Of a stretch of 64,000 nt of DNA, positions 16,490 through 25,569 are shown piece by piece (position 1 is the first letter of the stretch; each line of letters opens with the position of its first letter). Source of the DNA: Caballeronia hypogeia (GTDB taxonomy: Bacteria; Pseudomonadota; Gammaproteobacteria; Burkholderiales; Burkholderiaceae); the NCBI RefSeq assembly GCF_001544875.2, contig NZ_FCOA02000036.1, forward strand, positions 1 to 64,000, written 5' to 3'. The position numbers and the translations under genes were made by a program. Under the pieces are notes generated by a model. That model did no database searches, was not told the origin of the DNA, and saw nothing but the letters and a program-made list of their open reading frames with translations.

Positions 16490-17386
16490 ATGAAGCTAGC
16501 GCGCCTCGCCTTCGTATTGCTCGGTCTCTTCTGGGGATCCAACTTCATTTACATGAAATGGGCTTCATCCTCGATCAGCCCGATGCAGATTGCCTTTCTG
16601 CGCGTGCTCTTCGGCTTCCTTCCCTTGGCGCTAGTCGCATGGCGAAGAAAGGTCATCAACGTTCGTCAGCTGCGCCATCTTCATCACTTCATCGTGATGG
16701 GGTTCGTCGCGACTGCGTTCTATTATTTCGCCATCACCAAAGGCACCGCGCTTCTTCCGTCCGGCATCGCGGCCGTGCTTGGAAACGCTGCCACGCTCTT
16801 TACGGCCATCTTCTCCGCGTTCTTCCTGCGAAACGAGAAGATGAGCAGCATGATGTCATTCGGGGTTCTGCTCGGTTTTTTCGGCATCACGCTGATCGCC
16901 CGACCATGGGAAGGCGCAAGCGGCTCGATCGAATTGTCTGGTGTCTTCTGGCTCCTCATGAGCTCGCTCGTGCTCGGAGTCTCTTATGTCTACGCACGCG
17001 TGTTTCTGACGCCATTGGCCCTCCCGCCGCTTGCGTTGGCAACGTGGCAAATGGGTCTCGCGGTTCTAGTGCTGGCGGCCGTAACCGATTTCGGCGGCAT
17101 CACCCATATCCTCCGCGAACCGCTGGCAGCGGCCGGCCTTGTTGTGGGCGGCGGCATTCTCGGTACCGGGGTTTCCTTCTTCCTGTACTACTACCTCCTG
17201 GAAGAATTCGGTGCGGTCGCGTCCTCGGGGACGACTTATATGGCTCCGGCCGTCGCGCTACTGATTGGCTGGGCGGTCGGTGAGAGATTTGGGCTGCTGG
17301 AGTTCGCTGCCCTGGTTCTGATCATCTTGAGCGTGATGACGCTACATGTCGGCCGTCAACGAAGCTTCAAGCGCGCAGCTTTATAG
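16490..17386 (+). CDS. DMT-superfamily transporter (EamA domains)
   Basis: A 298-residue inner-membrane protein with ten predicted hydrophobic helices in two EamA repeats. The first begins LARLAFVLLGLFWGSNFIYMKW with the typical GxxxG/W start; the second is near residues 150-290 and includes the EEFGAVASSGTTYMAPAVALLIGW signature. EamA proteins usually export amino acids or related metabolites. A GTG three bases earlier is possible, but the ATG at 16490 with GAAAG upstream is preferred. It diverges from the MDR-hpbD pair across the 18-base palindrome. Confidence 0.85.
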   Translation: MKLARLAFVLLGLFWGSNFIYMKWASSSISPMQIAFLRVLFGFLPLALVAWRRKVINVRQLRHLHHFIVMGFVATAFYYFAITKGTALLPSGIAAVLGNAATLFTAIFSAFFLRNEKMSSMMSFGVLLGFFGITLIARPWEGASGSIELSGVFWLLMSSLVLGVSYVYARVFLTPLALPPLALATWQMGLAVLVLAAVTDFGGITHILREPLAAAGLVVGGGILGTGVSFFLYYYLLEEFGAVASSGTTYMAPAVALLIGWAVGERFGLLEFAALVLIILSVMTLHVGRQRSFKRAAL

Positions 17387-18142
17387 AGGGACGACGGTCG
17401 GTTCCCTGGTGGGAGGTCTCTGCGTTCGGCTGGATTCGTTCGGCTTCTCGCCCGCGGTCGCCGTGCCATTCCTCGAGGTCTGGTGAGGCGATCTGCAAGC
17501 GTCAATGCAGACATTGAGCAAGAATGGAAAGCACCCGCGCGATGCCTGAGCGAAGCGCTGGGACCGGGCACTCAGGCCTGCGCGAGCACTACACGGAGGA
17601 GGCTGGCTGAATCACATCAACGGATGCATCCGCCGCAGATGGTTGCTTCGGTGCTCGAATGACATCGGAGCGGTCGCGCATCGAAAGACCGCTGTTTGAA
17701 GTACAGCAGCCGCTCGAATGACTGCGCGATGGCCCCCGCGAAAGGCGGCAACTGGCCGTTTGCCGAAGACCGCACGCAGGTCGAGACTCGCAAACGATGT
17801 GCCCGCAAACTTGCGCACCCCGCCCCGATCCTGCTGGTGGAGTCGTTGACCTTCCAAGGGTAGCTAATGGGAGGAAGCAGTCACGGCAACGGTCATGTTG
17901 GAGCGCAGTGCTTTCAGCACGAAGATGTGGCGAAGCGCACGACGGGCTTCGTGCTCACGCGCAATTTGCACGAGATCATTTTTGCTGGGTGGGACTAAAC
18001 GTGCTCTCCGCCGACTCGGTGTGCATGGCGGGACGTAGCTCCCTCGCAGCGAAACCCCGCGCCGAAGATGAGGTGCCCTTGGACGGCCGACCGGCGAGGA
18101 GCGGTAAGCCAACCCGCCATCTTGCTCGCACGGACCGATGCA
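17387..18142. other. 756 bases without a recognisable gene
   Basis: Several short frames are open on both strands but none has a ribosome site together with recognisable protein character. The longest (17797-18177 plus, 17864-18112 minus) have arginine/proline-rich compositions typical of out-of-frame GC-rich DNA. I see no RNA gene or repeat. Decayed coding sequence is possible. Confidence 0.5.
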
Positions 18143-21100
18143 CTAAAGTGTGTCCAGCAGTCTTTTCGCTTCCATGAGATCGGGTGTGTCGAACCCTTCA
18201 GTGAACTCGTTGTAGATCGAAGCGAGAAGAACTCGACCAGCGTCGGGACGGCTGCCCTCATCACGCCACAACCGGGCGAGGCTGATCGCAGCCCGCAATT
18301 CGAATGACCTGGCTTCCTGATCGCGTGCGATTGCAAGCGCCTCCTGAAAATGTCGCTCGACCTCGGACGACGGTGCGCCCTGCATCTGCTGTAGTTCGCC
18401 TTCCACTCGCCGGAGCTCCGCCTCCCACATGTGCTCGTCGGTACGCACTCCGAGTTCCCGGGCCTCCTCGAGGGCGGCCAGGCCTTCGTCGGGACGGTGC
18501 TGCTGCAGGAACGTTGCCGCCAGCATGCACAGGTATCGGCTCTGATACCAACTCACACCCATTGCAAGGCGCTCCGTGCAACTCCGGCGCATCAGCGCAA
18601 GACCCTCTTCGCCCGCTCCCGCCTGCGCCATCGTCCAGCCCCTGAGGATCAGACCGCTCAGCCGGAAGTAGCGCAGGTTGTGTTGATCGGCGAGATCGAC
18701 GATTGCTTCGGCGTGAACGCGCACCGCGCTCATGTCGGAGCGCAGTTCGTCGAGTCCTGCTCCACCGTAAATTTTCACGTGAGTCGTGAGCGTCGCCTGA
18801 TTCAACTCGGTCGCGTAATCGAATGCTTTTGCTTGCCAGCGTCGCGCCTGCTCCGGGTACCCGAGAATCCAGTAGATGACCGGTAGATAGGCGAGCGCGT
18901 AGAACTTCGGATCATGGATGTAATGCACGGGCTGAGGGCGATGCCGGCTCGCGTCATAGATGCGCAGGATCGTCTCGAATGCGGATCGGGCCTCGACGAA
19001 GCGCCCAAAGTAGATGGCGTTCAGCCCGGCCACCCGGTATCCGGCGAGCTGAAGCGCTTCATCGGCCATCTGCGCGGACGTGCGCCGTGCCTCGTCGGCC
19101 AGTTGCCGCATCATGTCGTGATCGCCACGCACGAAGTGAAAGGCCCATTGCCCGCTGAGCGTCGCCAACAGGGCGCCGGCGTCTCCGAGTCGTTCGCCCA
19201 GGATACGCGCACGCTCGAAGGCCACGCCTGTTTCCGCGCCCGCGTAGCCGTAGACAGCAATCAACGGCGTTCCGATCGTGCTCTGTATGGTGAGTTCCTG
19301 ACGATCACGCTCGGGACTCTCCGGAAGCTTTCTCACCGACTCGAGCGCTCGGGAAAGATGCCTGATCGCCTCCAGGTTCGCCGAGCTTTCGGCGCTTTTC
19401 TTTCCCGCCTTGAGCCAATAACCCGTGGCACGATCCGGCCGTTGCGCTTCGGAAAAGTGGCGTCCCAGCACCTCCGGCTCGCGGACCACCCTTTCCGGAA
19501 AGCGCTGTTCGAGCGCCTCGGCGATCCGTGCATGCAATTCCTGGCGGTTCCGCCGTAACAGGGTGCCGTAGGCGGCATCTTGCAACAACGCATGTTTGAA
19601 GAGATAGGATGCCTCGGGCGGCGCGCCGCGGCCGAAGACCAGACCCGACGCGACGAGTTGATTCACGCCCGCGCGCAACGCCGGCTCGGATAGCGAGGCC
19701 ACCGCAGCCAGCAGATCATACGGAAACTCTCGCCCGATCGCCGCGCCGATCTGAGCCAGTTCCTTCGCCTGACCGAGCCGGTCGAGGCGTCCCATAAGGG
19801 ACGCGTGCAAAGTGGCCGGAATAGTGCGAGCCGGCAATCTGGACAGCGTATTTGCGGCTTCGAGCCCATCGAAGCCTGCTTCAACTACGGCCTTCGTCAA
19901 CTCCTCGACAAAGAGTGGAACCCCATCCGTGCGCTCGACGATTTCACTGACTACCTCTGGCGGCAGCACCGCGTTGCCCGCAATCGTCTCGACCAGTGCC
20001 GAGACATCGCCCTGTTCGAGCCGACGCAATGCCATCATCGTAACGTGAGGCTGGCCGACCCACGGCGGGTCGAATTCAGGCCGGAAAGTCATCAGAAGCA
20101 GCACGGGCAATTGGCGGATAAGCTCGACCGTCCGATCCAGCGCCTCGAAGCTCGTCGGATCGATCCAGTGAATGTCCTCAAAGATGTGCACCACGGGTTG
20201 TTGTCGAGACAGACCGTCGAGTTGTCGCAGAAGCGCGTCGATCGTCCTCTGCTTGCGTTGCGGCGGGCTGAGACGAACTTCCGGATACCGTCCGATATCG
20301 CGCAGCAACAGCAAGTCGGCAATGAGACGCCGGTCTTCCGGCGTGGCCGTAGCGCGCGAAAGCAGCGCGTCGAGCTTATCGACCTTCGAGCGCGCATCGT
20401 CGTCGCGCTGGAAGGCCGCGGCCCGTTCGAGTTGGTGAATGATCGGATAAAACGCGCTATCCACATGATGCGGAGAACAGAAATAGCGCAAGCGGGTGTG
20501 CGGTTCCTCGCCGATCCTTCGAAGAATCGCAGCGGCCATGCGCGACTTGCCGATCCCCGCCTCGCCGGATATAAGTACCACCTGGCCACTGCCGCTCTTT
20601 GCCTTTTCCCATCGACGAAGCAGCAATCGTGTCTCCTCGTCGCGCCCGACGAGCGGCGTGAGGTCCGTCGAATGAAGCGCTTCGAATCGACTATCGATGG
20701 CGCTCAATCCGATAACCTGGAATGCCTGAACAGCTTGTGCAAAACCTTTGACCTGCACTTTCCCGAGGTCGCGGTATTCAAACAGGTTTCCGAGAATCGA
20801 ACGTGTCTGCGGCTCGATGACAACCGCGTCAGGCTCGGCCAGGGCTTGCATTCGAGCCGCCAGGTTGGGAGTCTCGCCAACGATGCCGCGCTCTTGAGCT
20901 TCACCCGCTCCGATCAGATCGCCGATGACCACAAGCCCGGTCGCGATGCCGACGCGCACCTGAAGGCGGCCGGGAGCGTGACCCGGCGCCTTGAGAGAGC
21001 AGACCGCCTCGATGATGGCCAGGGCGGCCCGCACTGCCCGTTCAGCATCGTCCTCGTGCGCCCGAGGATAACCAAAGTAAATCAGGACGCCATCACCCAT

Positions 21101-21481
21101 GTACTTCGCGACGAAGCCGCTGAAAGCGCCGACCGCATCCGCAACACATGTGTGATACGCGTTGATCACATCATGGAGATCCTCGGGGTCGAGCCGCGTA
21201 GCGAGCGCCGTTGAGCCGACGAGATCGCTGAACATCACCGTGACTTGCCGCCGTTCCGCCGACTGCGATGTCAGCACGGTTGCTTGCGCCGCCGTTGCCG
21301 GCACTTCGACACATGCAGTGGATGCGCCGACATTCAGCCGGCTACCGCATCCGCCGCAGAACTTCGCGCGCGGCGAATTCGGATGCTTACAAGACGGGCA
21401 CTCGACCGGCAGGAGTTCACCGCACTCCACGCAGAACTTGTTGCCATCGAGCACGATGGCTTTGCAGGATGGACATTCCAT
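18143..21481 (-). CDS. Zinc-ribbon / class III nucleotide cyclase / AAA ATPase / TPR multidomain regulator
   Basis: A 1112-residue protein. Residues 1-45 hold two zinc ribbons (Cys3/6/17/20 and Cys28/31/42/45). Residues 77-255 form a class III adenylate/guanylate cyclase domain with metal-binding Asp86 (VMFSDLVGST) and Asp130 (YMGDGVLIYFGYP). Near residue 305 a Walker A (ISGEAGIGKS) starts a STAND/AAA ATPase. Roughly the last 450 residues are helical TPR-like repeats (EARRTSAQMADEALQLAGYR and similar). This layout occurs in large soluble cyclases of rhizobia and Burkholderia whose signals are mostly unknown. It stands alone on the minus strand. Confidence 0.88.
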   Translation of the reverse strand: MECPSCKAIVLDGNKFCVECGELLPVECPSCKHPNSPRAKFCGGCGSRLNVGASTACVEVPATAAQATVLTSQSAERRQVTVMFSDLVGSTALATRLDPEDLHDVINAYHTCVADAVGAFSGFVAKYMGDGVLIYFGYPRAHEDDAERAVRAALAIIEAVCSLKAPGHAPGRLQVRVGIATGLVVIGDLIGAGEAQERGIVGETPNLAARMQALAEPDAVVIEPQTRSILGNLFEYRDLGKVQVKGFAQAVQAFQVIGLSAIDSRFEALHSTDLTPLVGRDEETRLLLRRWEKAKSGSGQVVLISGEAGIGKSRMAAAILRRIGEEPHTRLRYFCSPHHVDSAFYPIIHQLERAAAFQRDDDARSKVDKLDALLSRATATPEDRRLIADLLLLRDIGRYPEVRLSPPQRKQRTIDALLRQLDGLSRQQPVVHIFEDIHWIDPTSFEALDRTVELIRQLPVLLLMTFRPEFDPPWVGQPHVTMMALRRLEQGDVSALVETIAGNAVLPPEVVSEIVERTDGVPLFVEELTKAVVEAGFDGLEAANTLSRLPARTIPATLHASLMGRLDRLGQAKELAQIGAAIGREFPYDLLAAVASLSEPALRAGVNQLVASGLVFGRGAPPEASYLFKHALLQDAAYGTLLRRNRQELHARIAEALEQRFPERVVREPEVLGRHFSEAQRPDRATGYWLKAGKKSAESSANLEAIRHLSRALESVRKLPESPERDRQELTIQSTIGTPLIAVYGYAGAETGVAFERARILGERLGDAGALLATLSGQWAFHFVRGDHDMMRQLADEARRTSAQMADEALQLAGYRVAGLNAIYFGRFVEARSAFETILRIYDASRHRPQPVHYIHDPKFYALAYLPVIYWILGYPEQARRWQAKAFDYATELNQATLTTHVKIYGGAGLDELRSDMSAVRVHAEAIVDLADQHNLRYFRLSGLILRGWTMAQAGAGEEGLALMRRSCTERLAMGVSWYQSRYLCMLAATFLQQHRPDEGLAALEEARELGVRTDEHMWEAELRRVEGELQQMQGAPSSEVERHFQEALAIARDQEARSFELRAAISLARLWRDEGSRPDAGRVLLASIYNEFTEGFDTPDLMEAKRLLDTL

Positions 21482-21618
21482 AGGCCACCTGATTTTTCAG
21501 GTCGTTCCCCGAGAACCGAAGGGACCCGCTGAAGGCGCGTTTCCCCGCGGTAACTCTTTGATCGGTTGAGCGTCCAACTCGGCCCCACCGCCTCGTGCCC
21601 GGCGTTATCGCCTGTCGC

Positions 21619-22065
21619 TTATTGCGCGGCGTTCCACGTGTGCGCGGTTGTGCGCCATTTTCCATCGGCTCCCTTGGTCATCACCTTCACCAAAACGCCC
21701 TTATAGGGCGTCTTCTTCCCATCCTTCTCCGCAACGGCCGTCCAGTTCGCGGTCTCGTACATCACGTTGCCGACCCGACGTGCCTGCACGACGTCGATCG
21801 TATGCTCATGCACGCCGGCGTCGAAGTAGCTCTTGAAGAGCTTCTCGATATCGGCGCGTCCCTGAACGGTCGTTCCGTTGCCGGGCGAGATCACCGCCTT
21901 CTCGTCATACATGGCGGCGAGCCCGTGAGCATCTCCCTTGTTGAAGGCCGCGTTCCAGGCCGTGTTCGCCTGATCGACCGCCTTGTCGTGCTGCGCCAGC
22001 GCCGGTTGCGAAGCTGCAAATGCCAATACGGCGCATGCGGCGAATCCTCTTGAAAACTTGTTCAT
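21619..22065 (-). CDS. Secreted SnoaL/DUF4440-like protein (NTF2 fold)
   Basis: The start at 22065 (MNKFSRGFAAC) has GGAG 10 bases upstream and is preferred to 22086. The 148-residue product has a signal peptide to about residue 24 (SQPALAQ). It is followed by an NTF2-like fold of the SgcJ/EcaC type: NTAWNAAFNKGDAHGLAAMYDEKAVISPGNGTTVQGRADIEKLF, then ANWTAV and KWRTTAHTWN. Such proteins are small periplasmic ligand-binding or unassigned proteins; no catalytic role can be assigned. It lies 137 bases upstream of the cyclase-ATPase gene on the same strand. Confidence 0.8.
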   Translation of the reverse strand: MNKFSRGFAACAVLAFAASQPALAQHDKAVDQANTAWNAAFNKGDAHGLAAMYDEKAVISPGNGTTVQGRADIEKLFKSYFDAGVHEHTIDVVQARRVGNVMYETANWTAVAEKDGKKTPYKGVLVKVMTKGADGKWRTTAHTWNAAQ

Positions 22066-22243
22066 CTTGTCGCTCCAAATGGCCAAAGCGCAGAACCGGA
22101 CGACGCGTCAGGGCTCGTGCCTAGAGGAAATCCCTATGCTCGCATTCGGCTCGCGCCAGTAAGCCTTTCAATGCCAGTCGCCCATCTGCGCGACGAGTAT
22201 AGAAATCTTACGTTTCCGTAATCAATTAACTCGGAGATACACG

Positions 22244-22492
22244 ATGGAAGGTAGCGCCGGGCCGGCAGCTTTACAGAGTGCCGCCCGACCGCACGCTCGG
22301 CGGTATGACGACACGGCCGACGTGGTCGAGGTCGATCCCTTTGACCCGCCTCCAGCCTCGCTGAAATTGGCTGAAGATGGCCGAGTCTATGATGAGAGTG
22401 TCTATCTGAACGCGTTGAGGAAGCGTGGCTCCCCGCTGCTCCTGCACGCGGCGTCTAATGAAACCCTCGGATGTCTACCTCAAGTCACTTGA
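22244..22492 (+). CDS. Small hypothetical protein, possibly a gene remnant
   Basis: An 82-codon frame has GGAG placed 9 bases before the ATG. It contains RRYDDTADVVEVDPFDPPPASLKLAEDGRVYDESVYLNALRKRG. I do not recognise a family. The first 65 residues are acidic and plausible as protein, whereas the last 15 look random, which suggests a frameshift or truncation near 22440. Confidence 0.35.
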   Translation: MEGSAGPAALQSAARPHARRYDDTADVVEVDPFDPPPASLKLAEDGRVYDESVYLNALRKRGSPLLLHAASNETLGCLPQVT

Positions 22493-22657
22493 CGGACCGG
22501 CTCAGGGCATGTTGCGGACCTTCGGCGCGACTCTCCGTTAGGTCGGCAGTAGGGGGCCTTCGGACATCACGCTTGATTCACTCGCAAAGTCCGGCGTGGA
22601 GCGGTCCGAGCAAACATACTCGGCGTTCAGGCGTTTGGCATCGACTGCCGTCCCTCC

Positions 22658-23087
22658 CTAAATCTGTCGCATGATCTCGTGCGCGATCGTGTGCAAAGGC
22701 ACCGCACGTTCGACGCCACCTCGTTTGAACGCCTCCTGCGGCATACCGAACACGACGCATGTCTCCTCGTTCTGGGCGATCGTCTGCGCCCCGCATTCTT
22801 CATTTCGAGCATTCCTGCCGCGCCGGTCATGACCACGCCGAGCGCATTCGCGCCCGCGCTGCGGGCGACCGAGCGAAACAGCACATCGACCGAAGGACGA
22901 TGGCGATTCACGAGCGGCCCATCCACCACCTCGACGAAGTACTGCGCGCCGCTTCTGCGCAGCAGCATATGACGGCCCCCCGGAGCGATCAGCACCTGTC
23001 CGGGCACCACGCGCATGTTGTTCTGCGCCTCTTTCACCGACACCTCGCAGATGCTATCCAGTCGCGCGGCAAACGCGGCGGTGACCC
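22658..23087 (-). pseudogene. cheB: C-terminal fragment of chemotaxis methylesterase CheB
   Basis: In one frame the stretch reads FAARLDSICEVSVKEAQ, PGQVLIAPGGRHMLLRR and RSVARSAGANALGVVMTG, all conserved CheB blocks. Next to VVMTG the expected GMGDDGARG segment is deleted down to AAGMLEMKNAG. After that the reading frame shifts, and TIAQNEETCVVFGMPQEAFKRGG... ending MRQI at TAG 22658-22660 continues in another frame. The receiver domain and the active-site Ser and His region are absent. The fragment is fused upstream to a cheA fragment. Confidence 0.85.
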
Positions 23088-23661
23088 GACAGATTCGTTA
23101 CGACGTCCGCAGTGGGAAAACCGGGCTCGAAAATCAGCGCGTAGACCTCCGGGGCGCTCAGATGTTTGCCCGCCTCGACGAGCCCGCGCTCGATCGCCTT
23201 CGCGAGGATCTTGTCGCGATCGAGGCCGCACCCGTCGTCGCTGACTTCAATCACGATACTGCCTGAGTCGTGATACGCATTGAGCGTGACCGTGCCGCGC
23301 GCCGACTTGCCGCGCTCGATGCGCGCCGCCACCGGATCGATGCCGTGATCGATCGCGTTGCGCACCAGATGCAACAGCGGATCGCCGATCTTCTCGACGA
23401 GTGTCTTGTCGAGCTCGGTGTCCTCGCCGCTGGTGCGCAATTCGTTGTCTTTGCCCAACTCGCGCGCGACGTCGTGCACCACGCGCTGAAAGCGGCTGAA
23501 AGTGGCGCCGATCTTCACCATCCGCAACTGCAACGCGCTGTCGCGTACTTCCTCGACGAGATTTGCGAGCGTCGACGTGCTTTCCTGCATTTCGATATTC
23601 GACGAGCGCCGCGCGACCAGCGACGCGCCCGCCGTCACGGTGATCAGTTCACCGACGAGGT
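23088..23661 (-). pseudogene. cheA: Internal fragment of chemotaxis histidine kinase CheA
   Basis: Translation gives NLVGELITVTAGASLVARRS directly after the cheY stop, then the dimerisation helices and the ATPase domain: N-box HLVRNAIDHGID, G1 DDGCGLDRDKI and F-box FEPGFPTAD. It ends at VVTNLSG where RGVGMDVV should follow. The phosphorylated-His P1 domain, P2, the end of the ATPase and the CheW-like P5 domain are all missing, so it cannot work as a kinase. The right junction runs straight into cheB sequence. Confidence 0.85.
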
Positions 23662-24029
23662 TCAGGGAAGAACCAGCTTCTGCACCACGGCCAGCAATTG
23701 CGTCGGATTGAACGGCTGACCATCCACGCCTTCGCGCCCGCCGCCTGGCCTTCGCGCTTCTTGTCGTCCTGCCATTCGGTAGTCAGCATCACGATCGGCG
23801 TGAAGAGGTATGCCGGCAACTGCTTCACCGCCTTCACGAAGCTGATGCCGTCCATGTTCGGCATGTTGACGTCGCTCACGATCAGATGAACCTTCTGACC
23901 GGTCAGTTTCTTTAGCGCGTCGGCCCCGTCCGAGCCTTCGGTGACTTCATAGCCCGCGCCTCGCAATGCAATGCTCACGACCTGGCGCAAGGAAGCCGAG
24001 TCGTCGACAATCATGATGGTCTTTGCCAT
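23662..24029 (-). pseudogene. cheY: CheY-like response regulator with a frameshift at the conserved Lys
   Basis: The first roughly 103 codons are a complete CheY receiver: acidic pair IVDDS, phospho-acceptor SDVNMPNMDG, Thr in VMLTTEW. At 23713-23720 the minus strand reads GTCAGCCG where GTCAAGCCG would encode Val-Lys-Pro. Loss of one A removes the conserved KPF lysine and shifts the frame. In the restored frame the sequence is PFNPTQLLAVVQKLVLP and ends at TGA 23662-23664. As it stands the product has an unrelated tail ending at 23649. Confidence 0.8.
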
Positions 24030-25252
24030 GAGTATTTCGATGTGGTTTGAAACAAGATACTGAGAAGGGGTGCCTGGAAGAAGGTGACGTCCTCGACCGC
24101 ACCAACTTGCGCACCGCCCCCGGCGGCGCAGCTATGCGTCGCATGTTCGTCGACCGTCGCGTATGTCGTCTGCCGTTCAGCGAGCAAGTTCTCGCTGTCC
24201 ACCGCCTCAAGCACGCCGAACTGTTCGAACGTCTGGCGGATTTCGATCACGCGCGGCGCCGTGCGCTCGATGTTCTCGCGCACATAGGTCATGCGCTGAC
24301 TGACGCGATCCTGGAACTGCAACTGCACCAGCGATTCCATGATTTCGCCTTGAATCGCGAAGCTTTCTCGCGTCAGCGTCTCGGTCGAGCTTTCGAGTTC
24401 GTCGAGCACGCTGCGGAAGTTGTCGAGCACGCCGTTGATCGCGACCTGCGACGCGCCGATGGAACTGGCCTCGCGCTGCGCCGACGCTTCGGCGGAGCGG
24501 CGCGCACCGTCGATAGCTGCGACGATCACGCCGACCCTGGTCGCCATCTGACGCCCGGTCTCGCCGGACATCGCCGCGAGCTTGCGCACTTCGAGCGCCA
24601 GCACACCGAAACTGCGGCCCGCGTCACCGGCGTGGGCTGCCTCGATTGCGACGTTGATCGCGAGCAGACTGGTCTTCGACGCGATTGCGGCTACTTCAGC
24701 CGCCATCGCATCGAGTTCCTGCGCGAAGCGTCCGAGGCTTTGCACTTCATCCTGCGTCGCGCGATTGCTCGCCATCGCTGCCGACAACGACCCGAGTACC
24801 GGTGATAGATCGCGCTCGCTCTGGGCGAGTACGCTCGCTGCCTGGTCTCGGCCGCTTTCCGCGGCGGACGTGCCCAGCGCCTTGTCGAGCCGCTCGACGA
24901 TCGCCGCGAAGTGGCCCGTGGACGCGCTCACCGCGCTTTCCATCTGCGCGCGCGAGTCCTCGATATGCGCGCTCCAGACGGGCAACAGGACGCTGCGCAA
25001 TTCCGACGTGCGTTCGACGTGCGTGGCTACTTCGCTGCGCAGTGCCGCGAGTTCGGCCGTGCGGCGACAATCTGCGAACAGACTCAACGCGAGCATCGCG
25101 CATGCGACAGCGAGCGACCAGCCATTCACCGTGCGAATGCCCGCGGCCCACATCGCGGCCACCGCTACGAATGTGATGGCCATGCATTCATGGTGTGCAA
25201 TAAGGGATGCGACGCGGTGCTGAGACAACGACGTGGCAAACAGGGGAGACAT
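24011..25252 (-). CDS. Methyl-accepting chemotaxis protein without periplasmic sensor
   Basis: About 413 residues from MSPLFATSLSQ. Two close hydrophobic helices (residues ~25-65) form a short hairpin with no sizeable periplasmic loop. The cytoplasmic part is a coiled-coil MCP signalling domain with the core IASKTSLLAINVAIEAAHAGDAGRSFGVLALEVRKLA. Typical proteins of this type end EDVTFF, but here 21 further residues run over the cheY start by 19 bases, so the 3' end may be altered. The adjacent cheY, cheA and cheB are broken, so its output is doubtful. An upstream Met at 25279 is less likely. Confidence 0.8.
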   Translation of the reverse strand: MSPLFATSLSQHRVASLIAHHECMAITFVAVAAMWAAGIRTVNGWSLAVACAMLALSLFADCRRTAELAALRSEVATHVERTSELRSVLLPVWSAHIEDSRAQMESAVSASTGHFAAIVERLDKALGTSAAESGRDQAASVLAQSERDLSPVLGSLSAAMASNRATQDEVQSLGRFAQELDAMAAEVAAIASKTSLLAINVAIEAAHAGDAGRSFGVLALEVRKLAAMSGETGRQMATRVGVIVAAIDGARRSAEASAQREASSIGASQVAINGVLDNFRSVLDELESSTETLTRESFAIQGEIMESLVQLQFQDRVSQRMTYVRENIERTAPRVIEIRQTFEQFGVLEAVDSENLLAERQTTYATVDEHATHSCAAGGGAQVGAVEDVTFFQAPLLSILFQTTSKYSWQRPS

Positions 25253-25569
25253 CCAAGGACTTCCATTTCTTTTAAGCAACGGGTGTATTTCCGTACGCTG
25301 CCAAGAAACCGAACGGTCTTTAGGATGTTTTTACCCCGACCGGAAGGAGTTGTCGCAATTTTTTCCGCCTCCTTCAAAGGCCGCGAGGAATCGCTTCCTC
25401 GACGTCTGGGTAACTCAACGGCTGAATGGGCGCGCATCGACAACGACGCCCGCCCTGCCCACCAGTAACCTCCGAAACGCGGCAATTCACGTCGACGCCC
25501 GCGTCGTCTCTTCAGCATCCCCCACACGCTGCCGATAAACACGCATCTCCCAGCGCCACTGCTTACACA
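25253..25569. promoter_or_regulatory. Divergent intergenic region between MCP and diguanylate cyclase genes
   Basis: This 317-base stretch has no convincing gene and presumably carries the promoters for both directions. The segment 25262-25345 is AT-richer and contains TTTTAAGC and TTTAGGATG. No clear -35/-10 pair or palindrome was found. Confidence 0.4.

Noticed and set aside
17797..18177. 126-codon plus-strand frame in the gap before the cyclase gene
   Set aside because: No ribosome site, Arg/Pro-rich composition without motifs, and overlap with the end of the cyclase gene.
19805..21214. 469-codon plus-strand frame inside the cyclase gene
   Set aside because: It has no recognisable motifs; the minus strand encodes an uninterrupted multidomain protein with zinc, cyclase and ATPase motifs.
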